43,122 nucleotides of DNA. Source: Streptomyces rubellomurinus. GTDB taxonomy: Bacteria > Actinomycetota > Actinomycetes > Streptomycetales > Streptomycetaceae. The notes beneath the pieces are model-generated. The model had not been told where the DNA came from. It saw only the letters and a program-made list of their open reading frames with translations, and made no database searches. Both the position numbers and the translations under genes were made by a program. This document shows positions 1 to 6,976 of the stretch, in pieces. Within the stretch, counting starts at the first letter, position 1. Each line of letters starts with the position of its first letter. The DNA lies in the NCBI RefSeq assembly GCF_000961885.1, contig NZ_JZKH01000071.1, forward strand, positions 1 to 43,122. Direction: 5' to 3'.

Positions 1-242
1 ACCTGCGGGTGCCGCGCGCCCTGGCCCCGGCCTCTACCCGCATACCCGCGCACCCTGTGCGCCCCGTGCACCTGTGCACCCGCGCCCGTATCCCGCGCAC
101 CCGCGCCCACATCCCGCGCACCCATCCCCATCCGCATCCCGCGTGGGGCGCCGGCAGTCCCGAAGCGGGACCCGGCCGTCGAAGCGCTGCCCTCTACCGG
201 GGCTACCGCCCGCACTGCGGGCGCCGCTTCCTTTCGAGCTCG
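1..242. other. GC-rich low-complexity stretch, no gene seen
   Basis: No credible gene is visible. Positions about 35-150 are built from degenerate repeats of CCCGCGCACC and CATCCCGCG, and short ORFs across it are Arg/Pro-rich translations of that repeat. The segment lies beyond the terminator of rsgA and may include the edge of another gene's flank outside the window. Confidence 0.5.
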
Positions 243-281
243 GTGGAGGGCGGCCGGCGGCCGCCGGGGGCCGCCCTCCAC
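243..281 (-). terminator. terminator hairpin of rsgA
   Basis: A perfect 13-bp stem (GTGGAGGGCGGCC at 243-255 with its complement at 269-281) closes a 13-base GC-rich loop about 20 bases past the rsgA stop. There is no clear U-tract, as is usual for streptomycete terminators. Confidence 0.7.
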
Positions 282-300
282 TGCTCATCGCCTTACAGCG

Positions 301-1452
301 TCAACGCTTGACCGGACCTCCCGCCGCGCGCTGGGACTTGGTGATCGTCTTCCACTTCTTCAGCCGGGCCGAGGCCAGCCGGGCGTCCGAGCGCGAGGCG
401 ATCCACTCGTTCTCGCGCTGGAGCTTGAGGTAGCTGTCCATCCGGCGCTGCGGCAGGGTGCCGTCCGCCAGCGCCGCCTGGACGGCGCAGCCGGGCTCGG
501 TGTGGTGGCCGCAGTCGTGGAAGCGGCATTCCTCGGCCAGCTCGGCGATGTCGGCGAACGCCAGGTCGACGCCCTCGCCACCGTAGAGGCCGACCTCGCG
601 CAGCCCGGGGGTGTCGATCAGCACGCCCCCGCCGGGCAGCGGTATCAGCTCCCGGGTGGTCGTGGTGTGGCGCCCCTTCTGGTCGACGGCGCGGGCCTCC
701 TGGACGGCCATCGCCGCGGTGCCGGCCAGCGCGTTGGTCAGCGTGGACTTGCCGACACCGGATTGGCCGATGAGGGCCGTGGTGCCCGGCAGGCAGGCCT
801 GCAGGACGTCGATGCCCTCGCCGGTCTCGGCGCTGACCACGAGCACGGTGACCCCGGGGGCGACCGCTTCGACGTCGGCGCGGATGAAGTCGGCGTCGTC
901 GACCAGGTCGGCCTTGGTGAGGACGACCAGCGGTTCGGCGCCGGACTCCCAGGCCAGGGCGAGGAAGCGCTCGATCCGGCCGAGGTCGGGGTCGGCCGCG
1001 AGGGAGGAGGCGATCAGGACGGTGTCGACGTTGGCCGCCAGCACCTGGCCGTCCGAGCGCTTGCCGGCCACCTTGCGGATGATCGCGGTGGAGCGCGGCA
1101 GCAGCGCGGAGACGGCGGCCATCGGCTGGGCGTACAGGTCGACGGCTGCCCAGTCGCCCGTGCACGGGCAGTTGATCATGTCGGCGTCGCCCACCGGCCG
1201 GGTGTCGAGCCGGACGGTGCGCACCTCGCCGGTCTCCGGGTCGGCGATCACGGCGTCGCACTGGCCGCGGTCGACCCGGACGATCCGGCCCGGGACCAGA
1301 CCGGCCTCGGCGAGCGGCTCGAACGCCTCGGCGAGCTCGGACGTCCAGCCGTAGCCGGACAGCGGGGAGTCACCGGAGAGGTCGCCGGAGACGAAGGAGA
1401 AGGAGGAAGCGGAAGGAGAGGAGAACGACGGAACGGAGGCAGCGTTGAACAA
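301..1452 (-). CDS. rsgA: ribosome small-subunit-dependent GTPase A (RsgA/YjeQ)
   Basis: Circularly permuted GTPase that acts late in 30S subunit maturation in the cytoplasm. The 383-residue protein has the family layout: an N-terminal OB-fold region (about 50-130), then G4 (LTKAD, about 179-183), G1 (GQSGVGKST, 229-237), G3 (DTPG, 280-283) and a C-terminal zinc-binding set C309, C314, H316 and C322. The first 30 residues are Ser-rich and probably disordered. The chosen start is TTG at 1452, with GAAGGG about nine bases upstream; a later start in the Ser-rich segment cannot be excluded. It is transcribed alone behind a roughly 220-base leader that contains a hairpin and a possible small ORF. 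Assignment to the family is secure. Many streptomycetes carry a second, shorter RsgA-like GTPase, so this may be one of two. Confidence 0.93.
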   Translation of the reverse strand: MFNAASVPSFSSPSASSFSFVSGDLSGDSPLSGYGWTSELAEAFEPLAEAGLVPGRIVRVDRGQCDAVIADPETGEVRTVRLDTRPVGDADMINCPCTGDWAAVDLYAQPMAAVSALLPRSTAIIRKVAGKRSDGQVLAANVDTVLIASSLAADPDLGRIERFLALAWESGAEPLVVLTKADLVDDADFIRADVEAVAPGVTVLVVSAETGEGIDVLQACLPGTTALIGQSGVGKSTLTNALAGTAAMAVQEARAVDQKGRHTTTTRELIPLPGGGVLIDTPGLREVGLYGGEGVDLAFADIAELAEECRFHDCGHHTEPGCAVQAALADGTLPQRRMDSYLKLQRENEWIASRSDARLASARLKKWKTITKSQRAAGGPVKR

Positions 1453-1514
1453 CGCAGTGTGCCCTTCGGGAGGAGTGACCCCGGCGGGCTACGGCTGGCG
1501 CGAACGCGAAGCGG

Positions 1515-1586
1515 TCAGCCGGCGGCCGGGAAAAGGAGGTGAACGCGAGTGCTGCCCTGGGCAGCTATCGGGGCGACGACGGCCAT
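1515..1586 (-). CDS. possible 23-codon upstream ORF in the rsgA leader
   Basis: An ATG at 1586 lies seven bases after a perfect AGGAGGT (1594-1600) and opens 23 codons ending at TGA 1515-1517, 62 bases before the rsgA start. The predicted peptide begins MAVVAPIAAQGS and ends LLFPAAG. The codons include ATA and CTT, which are rare in this genome. The strong ribosome-binding site and position inside a predicted leader suggest a regulatory or translated upstream ORF, but I recognise no homolog. The opposite strand has a mirror arrangement (AAGGAGGTG before GTG 1549), so coincidence is possible. Confidence 0.35.
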   Translation of the reverse strand: MAVVAPIAAQGSTRVHLLFPAAG

Positions 1587-1644
1587 GGGGCCCACCTCCT
1601 GCTCTCTACTCCTCGGGCTGCCCAACGGCGCCCGAAACTCCTTG

Positions 1645-1662
1645 CGGGGCCGGCTGGCCCCG
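1645..1662 (-). promoter_or_regulatory. hairpin at the 5' end of the rsgA leader
   Basis: CGGGGCC-GGCT-GGCCCCG forms a perfect 7-bp stem with a 4-base loop, just after the predicted transcription start. It could stabilise the leader RNA or act in attenuation. Confidence 0.4.
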
Positions 1663-1677
1663 AAGCGAACGCGTCAC

Positions 1678-1706
1678 ACGCTAGCGGACGGCCCGCGCGC
1701 GGCCAA
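1678..1706 (-). promoter_or_regulatory. predicted sigma-70-type promoter of rsgA
   Basis: On the minus strand TTGGCC (1701-1706) is followed, after exactly 17 bases, by TAGCGT (1678-1683). This is close to the streptomycete TTGACR / TAGRRT pattern. The start point would be near 1671, giving a leader of about 220 bases. Confidence 0.55.
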
Positions 1707-1804
1707 CCTATTTTTGACCTGCGGAAACGCGCCGGTGAAGGCCGGGAGCGGCCGGCGGAGAGCCCGCAGGGGAGCACAATTGGCCCTGCTCCGCGCCGCC
1801 CGCC

Positions 1805-1846
1805 CGCCCCGCCCGCACCGCCCGCACCGCCCGCCCCGCACCCGGG
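1805..1846. repeat. 9-bp tandem repeat CCCGCACCG-like
   Basis: About four imperfect copies of a CCCGCACCG unit lie directly downstream of the ctaG stop. This is a simple-sequence tract with no inferred function. Confidence 0.4.
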
Positions 1847-1858
1847 GCAGAAGTGCCG

Positions 1859-2866
1859 CTACCCGCCGTACCGGTGCTTGAGGTTCGGGTCGTCCAGCCA
1901 CCAGGGCCGCATCCCGGCCTCCTCCTCCACCGGCCGCCCCTCCTCCCGGGCCTGCGCCGCCGCCTCCTCGAAGCGGGCGTCCAGCTCGGCGTCCACCGCC
2001 TTGATCTCCTCCCGCCCCTGCACCACCATCCGCCGCACCAGCGCGGCCAGGAACGGCAGCCCGACCAGGTCCCCCAGCACCCAGAAGGCGTTGCCGCCCC
2101 AGGTCTGGTCCTGCGCCAGGCTCGGCCCCCAGGGCCGCCCGAGCGCCAGGTAGTAGTGCTCGGCGACGAGGTGCCCGCCGTAGATCAGCACGATCCCCAG
2201 CCCCGCGTCGAAGATCACCTCGGCGAAGGTGATGAACAGCCCGACGAGGTGCGGGTACTCGTGCCCGACCGGGTCGAGCTGCAGCCGCGGCCAGAAGTAG
2301 GCGAGGCCCAGCAGCACCAGCGCCAGGTGCAGCACCACGTTCCCCGGCCCGCTGGAGACCGACCACTCGTACCAGGGCGTGAAGTAGAGCAGCCACGGCG
2401 GCGCCATCAGCAGCGCCGTCGAGACGGCCGGGAACATCAGCACCTTCGAGGGCCGGCTGCGCAGCGCCCGCAGGATGCGCTCGCGCCGCCGCTGCGGCGA
2501 GGCGGCGACCAGCAGCGAGACGGGCGCGCCGAGCGCGAGCAGCAGCGGGACGACCATGAGCAGCAGCACGACCTGCACGGCCCGGTCGGTGAAGAGGATC
2601 CGCTCGTAGACGCCGAGGCCGGAGCAGGTGCACCAGATCCACAGCAGCAGTCCGCCGAGGAAGGCGGCGGTGCGGGTGGGCTGCCAGCGCTCGCCGCCGG
2701 CGCGCCGGACGGTGCGCACGGCGGCCAGGTACCAGGCGCCGGCCAGCACCGAGAGGGCGAGGACGAGCGGTTCGAAGGTCCAGGAGGTGGCCAGGTCGGA
2801 CCACTGCCAGGCGGGCGGTCCACTGTAGGCGAGCATCCGGGCCGGGCCGTCCACCGCGCCGTTCAT
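1859..2866 (-). CDS. CtaG-family cytochrome c oxidase assembly membrane protein
   Basis: Polytopic membrane protein of the caa3-type CtaG family, linked in Bacillus to assembly of the copper centre of cytochrome c oxidase. About seven hydrophobic segments are visible, and the family's charged or polar membrane signature is present, including the WCTCSGLGVYE region after the second segment, the FTPWYEWS loop and the FAEVIFDAGLG helix. The C-terminal 60 residues are acidic and cytoplasmic, ending WLDDPNLKHRYGG. I chose ATG 2866, because AGGTGAG lies seven bases upstream, over the in-frame GTG at 2878, which lacks such a site. The gene stands alone between rsgA and the divergent FtsW-like gene, with no oxidase subunits nearby. 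The family assignment is good; the exact role in actinobacteria is not established. Confidence 0.82.
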   Translation of the reverse strand: MNGAVDGPARMLAYSGPPAWQWSDLATSWTFEPLVLALSVLAGAWYLAAVRTVRRAGGERWQPTRTAAFLGGLLLWIWCTCSGLGVYERILFTDRAVQVVLLLMVVPLLLALGAPVSLLVAASPQRRRERILRALRSRPSKVLMFPAVSTALLMAPPWLLYFTPWYEWSVSSGPGNVVLHLALVLLGLAYFWPRLQLDPVGHEYPHLVGLFITFAEVIFDAGLGIVLIYGGHLVAEHYYLALGRPWGPSLAQDQTWGGNAFWVLGDLVGLPFLAALVRRMVVQGREEIKAVDAELDARFEEAAAQAREEGRPVEEEAGMRPWWLDDPNLKHRYGG

Positions 2867-3107
2867 CCGTCCGCTCACCTCATCCGCGCCCGCGGCCCGC
2901 CGGGGCGAGGCGGGTCCGGCGCCGGGCGGGGCCGCGGCGCCCGGCCATCATCGCCCCCGGCAGCTGGCCGGCGGCGCGCGGGGCCCGCCTCTATACCGCG
3001 AGCTGACCAAGGCTTTACCCAACCCCAACAAAGCTTTACCAAGGCAAAGTTCGGCCCTCTCCGACCCCCGGGCCGCAACCGGCGGGCGGCCCGCTTCGTC
3101 TGGCAGG
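2867..3107. promoter_or_regulatory. divergent intergenic region between ctaG and the FtsW-like gene
   Basis: This region must hold both divergent promoters. A direct repeat stands out at about 3007-3050: two copies of a GCTTTACC core (AAGGCTTTACC and AAAGCTTTACC), 14 bases apart, next to ACCAAGG motifs, all unusually AT-rich for this DNA. TATAGA on the minus strand (about 2990-2996) could be a -10 for ctaG, but no -35 at the right distance is evident. Confidence 0.35.
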
Positions 3108-5072
3108 ATGCACCGGTCGGCGATATCGGCCACGTGGGTGATGACAAGGGGACGACAAGAGGTGCGAAGCACTGAGCGCGGCGAGGGCCGCCGGCTGGCC
3201 GCGCGCCACCGCAACATCGAGCTGGGCCTGCTGGCGCTCGCGGTGGCCGTCTGCCTGGCGGGGAACATCACCGCCCACCTGGCACTGACCGACAAGATGC
3301 CGTCCGGGCTGCTGGTGAACGCTCTGGCGCTCGGGGGCCTGGCCGGGGTGGCGCACCTGACGGTGCGGCGGTTCGCGCCGTACGCGGACCCGCTGATCCT
3401 GCCGCTCGGCGTGTTCCTGACCGGCTTCGGCCTGATGCTGCTGGACCGGCTGGACGTCAGCTACGCGGCCGCCTTCCGGGACTACCAGAAGGTCCCGGCC
3501 GCGCCCTCGCAGCTGATGTGGACGTTCATCTCGGTGCTGGTGGCGCTCGCCCTGATCGTCTTCGTCAAGCACCACCGCTTCTTCCAGCGGTACGTCTACC
3601 TGCTGATGGCGGGCGCGCTGATCCTGCTGGCGGCCCCGGTGTTCTCCCCGAGCGACAGCTTCGGCGCGAAGCGCTGGATCCGGCTGGCCGGCCTGTCCTT
3701 CGAGCCGGACGAGTTCGTGAAGGTCGCGATCACGATCTTCTTCGCCGGCTACCTGATGGCCTCCCGGGACGCCCTGGCGCTGGCCGGCCGGAAGGTCTGG
3801 GGGATGACCCTGCCGCGCGGCCGGCACGCCGGGCCGGTGCTGGCGATCTGGGTGGTCAGCCTGCTGGTGCTGGTCTTCGAACGCGACCTGGGCACCTCGC
3901 TGATCTTCTTCGGCATCTTCGTCGTCATGCTGTACGTGGCGACCGAGCGCACCAGCTGGGTGGTCCTGGGCCTGCTGATGGCGGTCGGCGGCGCGGGCGT
4001 GGTCGGCACGGTGGAGCCGCACGTGCACGGGCGCGTCGAGGCCTGGCTGCACCCGCTCGACATCTACAACGAGCACCACGACAAGGCGATCATCTCCGAC
4101 CAGCCCGCCGAGGCGCTGTTCAGCCTGGGCACCGGGCACCTGACCGGGACGGGCCTGGGCTCGGGCCGCCCGTGGTTGATCGGCTTCGCCGGGCGCAGCG
4201 ACTTCGTGTTCACCACGATCGGCGAGGAGCTCGGCCTGGCCGGGGTGACGGCGGTGCTGCTGGTCTACGTGCTGCTGATCCAGCGCGGGCTGCGCACCGC
4301 GGTCGGCCTGACCGATCCGTTCGGCAAGCTGCTGGCGACGGGGCTGTCGGCGGCGCTGGCCCTGCAGGTGTTCGTGGTCGTGGGCGGGGTCAGCGGGCTG
4401 GTCCCGCTGACGGGCAAGGCGCTGCCGTTCCTGGCGGCGGGTGGTTCGTCGCTGTTGGCGAACTGGCTGATGATCGCCCTGCTGGTGAAGCTGAGCGACT
4501 CCTCCGGGCGCACCGCGCTGGATCCGGCCGAGGTGAGCCCGGAGCCGCTTCCGGCGCAGCCCCGCCCGGCGGCGGCGGCCGTGTCGCCGTCCGCGGGCTC
4601 GGCGCAGCCCGCCCCCACGGCCGGCGCGGCACCGGCGGACCCGGCAGGTGCGGGCCCGGCGCCGGCGGGCCCGGCACCGGCGGGCCCCGGGGCCGACCCG
4701 GGGGCGCCGACCGAGCTGCGCCCCGCGTACGGCGCCGCCGGCGGCGGCCACACCCCCACCGGCCAGCCCTCGTACGGCTACCCGCCCGCCCCCGAGCCCG
4801 GCGCCCAGCCGGCCGGCGGGCAGGAGTACGGCGCCCCGGGCCACGGCGCCCCCGGCGACGGCGGCCAGAGCTACGGCGGCCAAAGCCTCGGCGGCCAGAG
4901 CTACGGTGGCCAGAACCTCGGCGGCCAGAGCTACGGTGGCCAAAGCCTCGGCGGCCAGGGCTTCGGCGGCCCCGGCTACGGCAACGCCCACGACTCCGCG
5001 GGCCACCCCGCCCGGGGCTACGGCAACCCGGGCCACAACGGCCGGACCCCGCCCGGCCCGGCGACCGCCTGA
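3108..5072 (+). CDS. FtsW/RodA/SpoVE-family peptidoglycan polymerase with Gly/Gln-rich tail
   Basis: SEDS-family membrane glycosyltransferase that polymerises lipid II, working with a class B PBP in septal or lateral wall synthesis. About ten to twelve membrane segments occupy residues 35-470. Diagnostic stretches are FERDLGTSLIFFG (about 260-272, with the family Asp), GLGSGRPW and SDFVFTTIGEELGLAG (about 345-385), and the last helix pair PLTGKALPFLAAGGSS. After residue 475 comes a Pro/Ala-rich linker and then a repetitive tail of GGQSYGGQSLGGQ units (nt about 4858-4974). ATG 3108 is used, but ATG 3141 and GTG 3159 are in-frame alternatives and the first 20 residues look unconserved. No PBP or division gene is adjacent, so whether it acts as RodA, FtsW or a sporulation paralogue cannot be decided. 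Confidence 0.85.
   Translation: MHRSAISATWVMTRGRQEVRSTERGEGRRLAARHRNIELGLLALAVAVCLAGNITAHLALTDKMPSGLLVNALALGGLAGVAHLTVRRFAPYADPLILPLGVFLTGFGLMLLDRLDVSYAAAFRDYQKVPAAPSQLMWTFISVLVALALIVFVKHHRFFQRYVYLLMAGALILLAAPVFSPSDSFGAKRWIRLAGLSFEPDEFVKVAITIFFAGYLMASRDALALAGRKVWGMTLPRGRHAGPVLAIWVVSLLVLVFERDLGTSLIFFGIFVVMLYVATERTSWVVLGLLMAVGGAGVVGTVEPHVHGRVEAWLHPLDIYNEHHDKAIISDQPAEALFSLGTGHLTGTGLGSGRPWLIGFAGRSDFVFTTIGEELGLAGVTAVLLVYVLLIQRGLRTAVGLTDPFGKLLATGLSAALALQVFVVVGGVSGLVPLTGKALPFLAAGGSSLLANWLMIALLVKLSDSSGRTALDPAEVSPEPLPAQPRPAAAAVSPSAGSAQPAPTAGAAPADPAGAGPAPAGPAPAGPGADPGAPTELRPAYGAAGGGHTPTGQPSYGYPPAPEPGAQPAGGQEYGAPGHGAPGDGGQSYGGQSLGGQSYGGQNLGGQSYGGQSLGGQGFGGPGYGNAHDSAGHPARGYGNPGHNGRTPPGPATA
4858..4974 (+). 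repeat. 30-bp DNA repeats encoding GGQSYGGQSL units
   Basis: Roughly four near-identical units of about 30 bp, each reading GGC GGC CAG AGC TAC GGY GGC CAR ARC CTC, encode the Gly/Gln/Tyr-rich end of the FtsW-like protein. Such repeats are prone to slippage, so copy number may vary between strains. Confidence 0.75.
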
Positions 5073-5112
5073 CGGGCGGACAGCCCGCCCGGCGGCCACC
5101 CGACGAACGCAC

Positions 5113-5146
5113 CAGGGCCTCCCCCGCACCCGCGGGGGAGGCCCTG
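5113..5146. terminator. bidirectional terminator between two convergent genes
   Basis: A perfect 15-bp stem (CAGGGCCTCCCCCGC and its complement) with a 3-base loop sits between the FtsW-like stop (5072) and the BrkB stop (5191). It can serve both genes. Confidence 0.85.
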
Positions 5147-5190
5147 TCCGTACGGCTGTCCGCACCCTTCCAACGCCCCCGGCAGCGCCG

Positions 5191-6504
5191 CTACCGCTGC
5201 TCCCACGGCGGCCGGGGCGGCCGCGGCGGGTAGCCCGGCACCTGTTGCCCCGGCGGCGGCCCCGGTGGCGGCCCGGTGGGCCGGTCGCTGTCGGGCGGCG
5301 GCGGGGCGGGCCGGTGGTGCGGTCCGCCGCGGGCGGTGAGGCGGCCGCGGAGGTTGTCGGCGGCGAGGACGTCGGCCCAGCGCTCGGGGTATTCGGAGGG
5401 CGCGTCGACGTCGTCGTTCTCGTCCTCGCCCCACTCCTCCTCGTGGCCTTCGGCGAGGCCGAGTTCGCGGGCGCGGCGGGCGCGTTCGACGGCCCGGCGG
5501 GCGGCGACCTCGCGGACGACGGCGGCCGCGGCCTCCTCGTGGGCGCGTTCGTTCTCGGCGCGGGCGTCGGCGGTTTCGAGGGTCGGCCAGCGGCGGTCTA
5601 TGGCGGCGTTCATGGCGGCGCCGATGAGGACGGCGAGGGCGACCACGAAGATCCACAGCAGGACGGCGACGGGCGCGGCGAGCGAGCCGTACGCCGAGGG
5701 GACCTCGACGGAGCTGACCAGGTAGAGGCGCAGGCCGACGCTGCAGAAGACGAGGACGACGAGGGCGACGAGCGCGCCGGGGATGTCCTCGCGCCAGGGC
5801 GTGGAGACGGGGACGGCCAGGTGGTAGAGGGTGGTGAGGGAGACGATCAGCAGCAGGATGGCGACGGGCCAGTAGGTGGCGCCGACGAGTCCGGCGATGC
5901 CGGGGACGGCGTTCTCGATGAGGCCGGGCCCGGCCATCAGCAGGGGCAGGACGAACGCGCCGATGACCAGGGCGCCGAGGTAGAGGCCGAGGGACATCAG
6001 CCGGGTCTTGACGATGCCGCGCTTGCCGTCGAGGCCGTACATGACGGTGATGGTGTCGATGAAGATGTAGAGCGCCCGGGAGCCGGACCACAGCGACAGC
6101 AGGAAGCCGATCGAGATGAGGTCGGGCCGGGTGTGGCCGAAGACCTGGTCGAGCAGCGGTTCGACGACGTCCTTGACGGAGGACTGCGACAGGACCGTCC
6201 CGGAGGCGGTGATGATGTCGTGCTTGAGCCGGTCGATGGTGCCCGCGCCGAGGAAGGAGTCGAGGTAGCCGAGGGTGGCGGCGACGCCGAGCAGCAGCGG
6301 TGGGATGGACAGCAGGGTGAAGAAGGCGGCCTCGGCGGCGAGGCCGGTGACCCGGTACTCGACGCAGGTGTTGGTGGTGTCCTTGACCAGGTCCCACGTG
6401 GTGCGGCGCCAGGTGACCGGCTTGGCCGCGCGCCGGGAGCCCTTGCCGCGGCGCCGGGTGGGGCGCTCGGGGGTCGGTCTGCTCGTTTCGCCTGCTGCTT
6501 GCAC
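5191..6504 (-). CDS. YihY/BrkB-family inner membrane protein
   Basis: Integral membrane protein of the YihY/BrkB (virulence factor BrkB) family, often misnamed RNase BN; its molecular function is unknown. The 437-residue product has a basic N-terminus and six hydrophobic segments between about residues 55 and 300, with the family stretches AAFFTLLSIPPLLLG, SGSRALYIFIDT and YGSLAAPVAVLLWIFV. A long hydrophilic, Ala/Arg/Glu-rich tail follows and ends in a Pro-rich segment, PPRPPRPPWEQR. I chose GTG 6504: it lacks a Shine-Dalgarno but lies seven bases from a TACCGT -10 box, as expected for a leaderless mRNA. The open frame continues upstream to 7050 but would run through the divergent leader-peptide region and is not credible. 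It is convergent with the FtsW-like gene. Confidence 0.87.
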   Translation of the reverse strand: MQAAGETSRPTPERPTRRRGKGSRRAAKPVTWRRTTWDLVKDTTNTCVEYRVTGLAAEAAFFTLLSIPPLLLGVAATLGYLDSFLGAGTIDRLKHDIITASGTVLSQSSVKDVVEPLLDQVFGHTRPDLISIGFLLSLWSGSRALYIFIDTITVMYGLDGKRGIVKTRLMSLGLYLGALVIGAFVLPLLMAGPGLIENAVPGIAGLVGATYWPVAILLLIVSLTTLYHLAVPVSTPWREDIPGALVALVVLVFCSVGLRLYLVSSVEVPSAYGSLAAPVAVLLWIFVVALAVLIGAAMNAAIDRRWPTLETADARAENERAHEEAAAAVVREVAARRAVERARRARELGLAEGHEEEWGEDENDDVDAPSEYPERWADVLAADNLRGRLTARGGPHHRPAPPPPDSDRPTGPPPGPPPGQQVPGYPPRPPRPPWEQR

Positions 6505-6511
6505 AGGGGTA

Positions 6512-6540
6512 ACGGTATCGGGCCGGGGCGCCGCGGTTGA
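6512..6540 (-). promoter_or_regulatory. predicted leaderless promoter of the BrkB-family gene
   Basis: TCAACC (6535-6540, minus strand) and TACCGT (6512-6517) are 17 bases apart, and the hexamer ends seven bases before GTG 6504. Transcription would start at the start codon itself. Confidence 0.45.
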
Positions 6541-6681
6541 TCTCCCCGGGGTCCCGGGGCGTGGCCGGGCGGCGGGGCGGGGAGCGGCGGGAACCGTCGA
6601 GCGTCCCGCATTTCGGAACCATGGAGTCCAGCATTCGGATGTTAGTGGACCGCGAGTCCCGCGCCGTGCGAATCTCTTGCC
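6541..6681. promoter_or_regulatory. upstream region of the sulfur operon
   Basis: This segment should hold the promoter of the leader peptide and sulfur operon. GTTAGTG near 6637 resembles a -10 box, about 40 bases before the leader ATG, but no convincing -35 was found. GTCCA and TGGAC arms (about 6628-6652) flank it and could be a repressor site. No gene is seen here. Confidence 0.3.
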
Positions 6682-6765
6682 ATGCCTAGCGCCGGAACCA
6701 CCCTGGTCGGTCGACTCCACGTCGACCTGCTTCGCGTGTCCAGCGCCATCTGTCCGGTGACCTGA
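6682..6765 (+). CDS. LHVDL-type cysteine-responsive leader peptide
   Basis: A 27-codon ORF starting at ATG 6682 encodes a peptide beginning MPSAGTTLVGR, continuing LHVDLLRVSSAIC and ending PVT. This matches the 'putative leader peptide' class seen upstream of sulfur-metabolism operons in streptomycetes, with its conserved (L/R)HVDL core and a Cys codon near the end (TGT, residue 24). The ORF ends 211 bases before the sulfite reductase start and points the same way. By analogy with cysteine attenuation in actinobacteria, ribosome stalling at the late Cys codon when Cys-tRNA is low would raise expression of the operon. I see no Shine-Dalgarno before the ATG. The match to the class is from memory and the mechanism is inferred. 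Confidence 0.82.
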   Translation: MPSAGTTLVGRLHVDLLRVSSAICPVT

Positions 6766-6976
6766 GCCCACCCCCGCCGCACCACCGCACCCGGCGCCAC
6801 CCACCATCGCCATCCCCGCAGCAGCGGATGCGCAGGCGCCCGCCCGGCCCCGGTCACTGCTCTCCCTTTCCAGGGAACGTTCCTGAGGAATCCGCAGGTC
6901 ACAGCAGCACCGTACGGCCGTGCACGCCCCGCGACCCATCCGGCACCAGCGCCACCTGCCCCCGAAGGACTTCATC
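6766..6976 (+). promoter_or_regulatory. leader region between leader peptide and sulfite reductase
   Basis: This 211-base stretch has no gene. It carries the 10-bp palindrome GGAACGTTCC (6874-6883), flanked by TTCC (6868-6871) and GGAA (6887-6890), so the whole 6868-6890 element is nearly palindromic. Repeats of GGTCAC occur on both sides (about 6852 and 6897). It could be an operator, or part of an RNA switch responding to translation of the leader peptide. No U-tract terminator is apparent. Confidence 0.4.

Noticed and set aside
1549..1881. A 110-codon plus-strand ORF behind AAGGAGGTG opposite the rsgA leader
   Set aside because: The Shine-Dalgarno is good, but the frame runs antisense into the end of ctaG and turns into Arg/Pro-rich repeat translation; no homolog recognised.
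3036..5165. A 709-residue minus-strand open frame across the FtsW-like gene
   Set aside because: Shadow of the codon pattern of the real gene, with repetitive Ala/Val and Arg/Gln composition.
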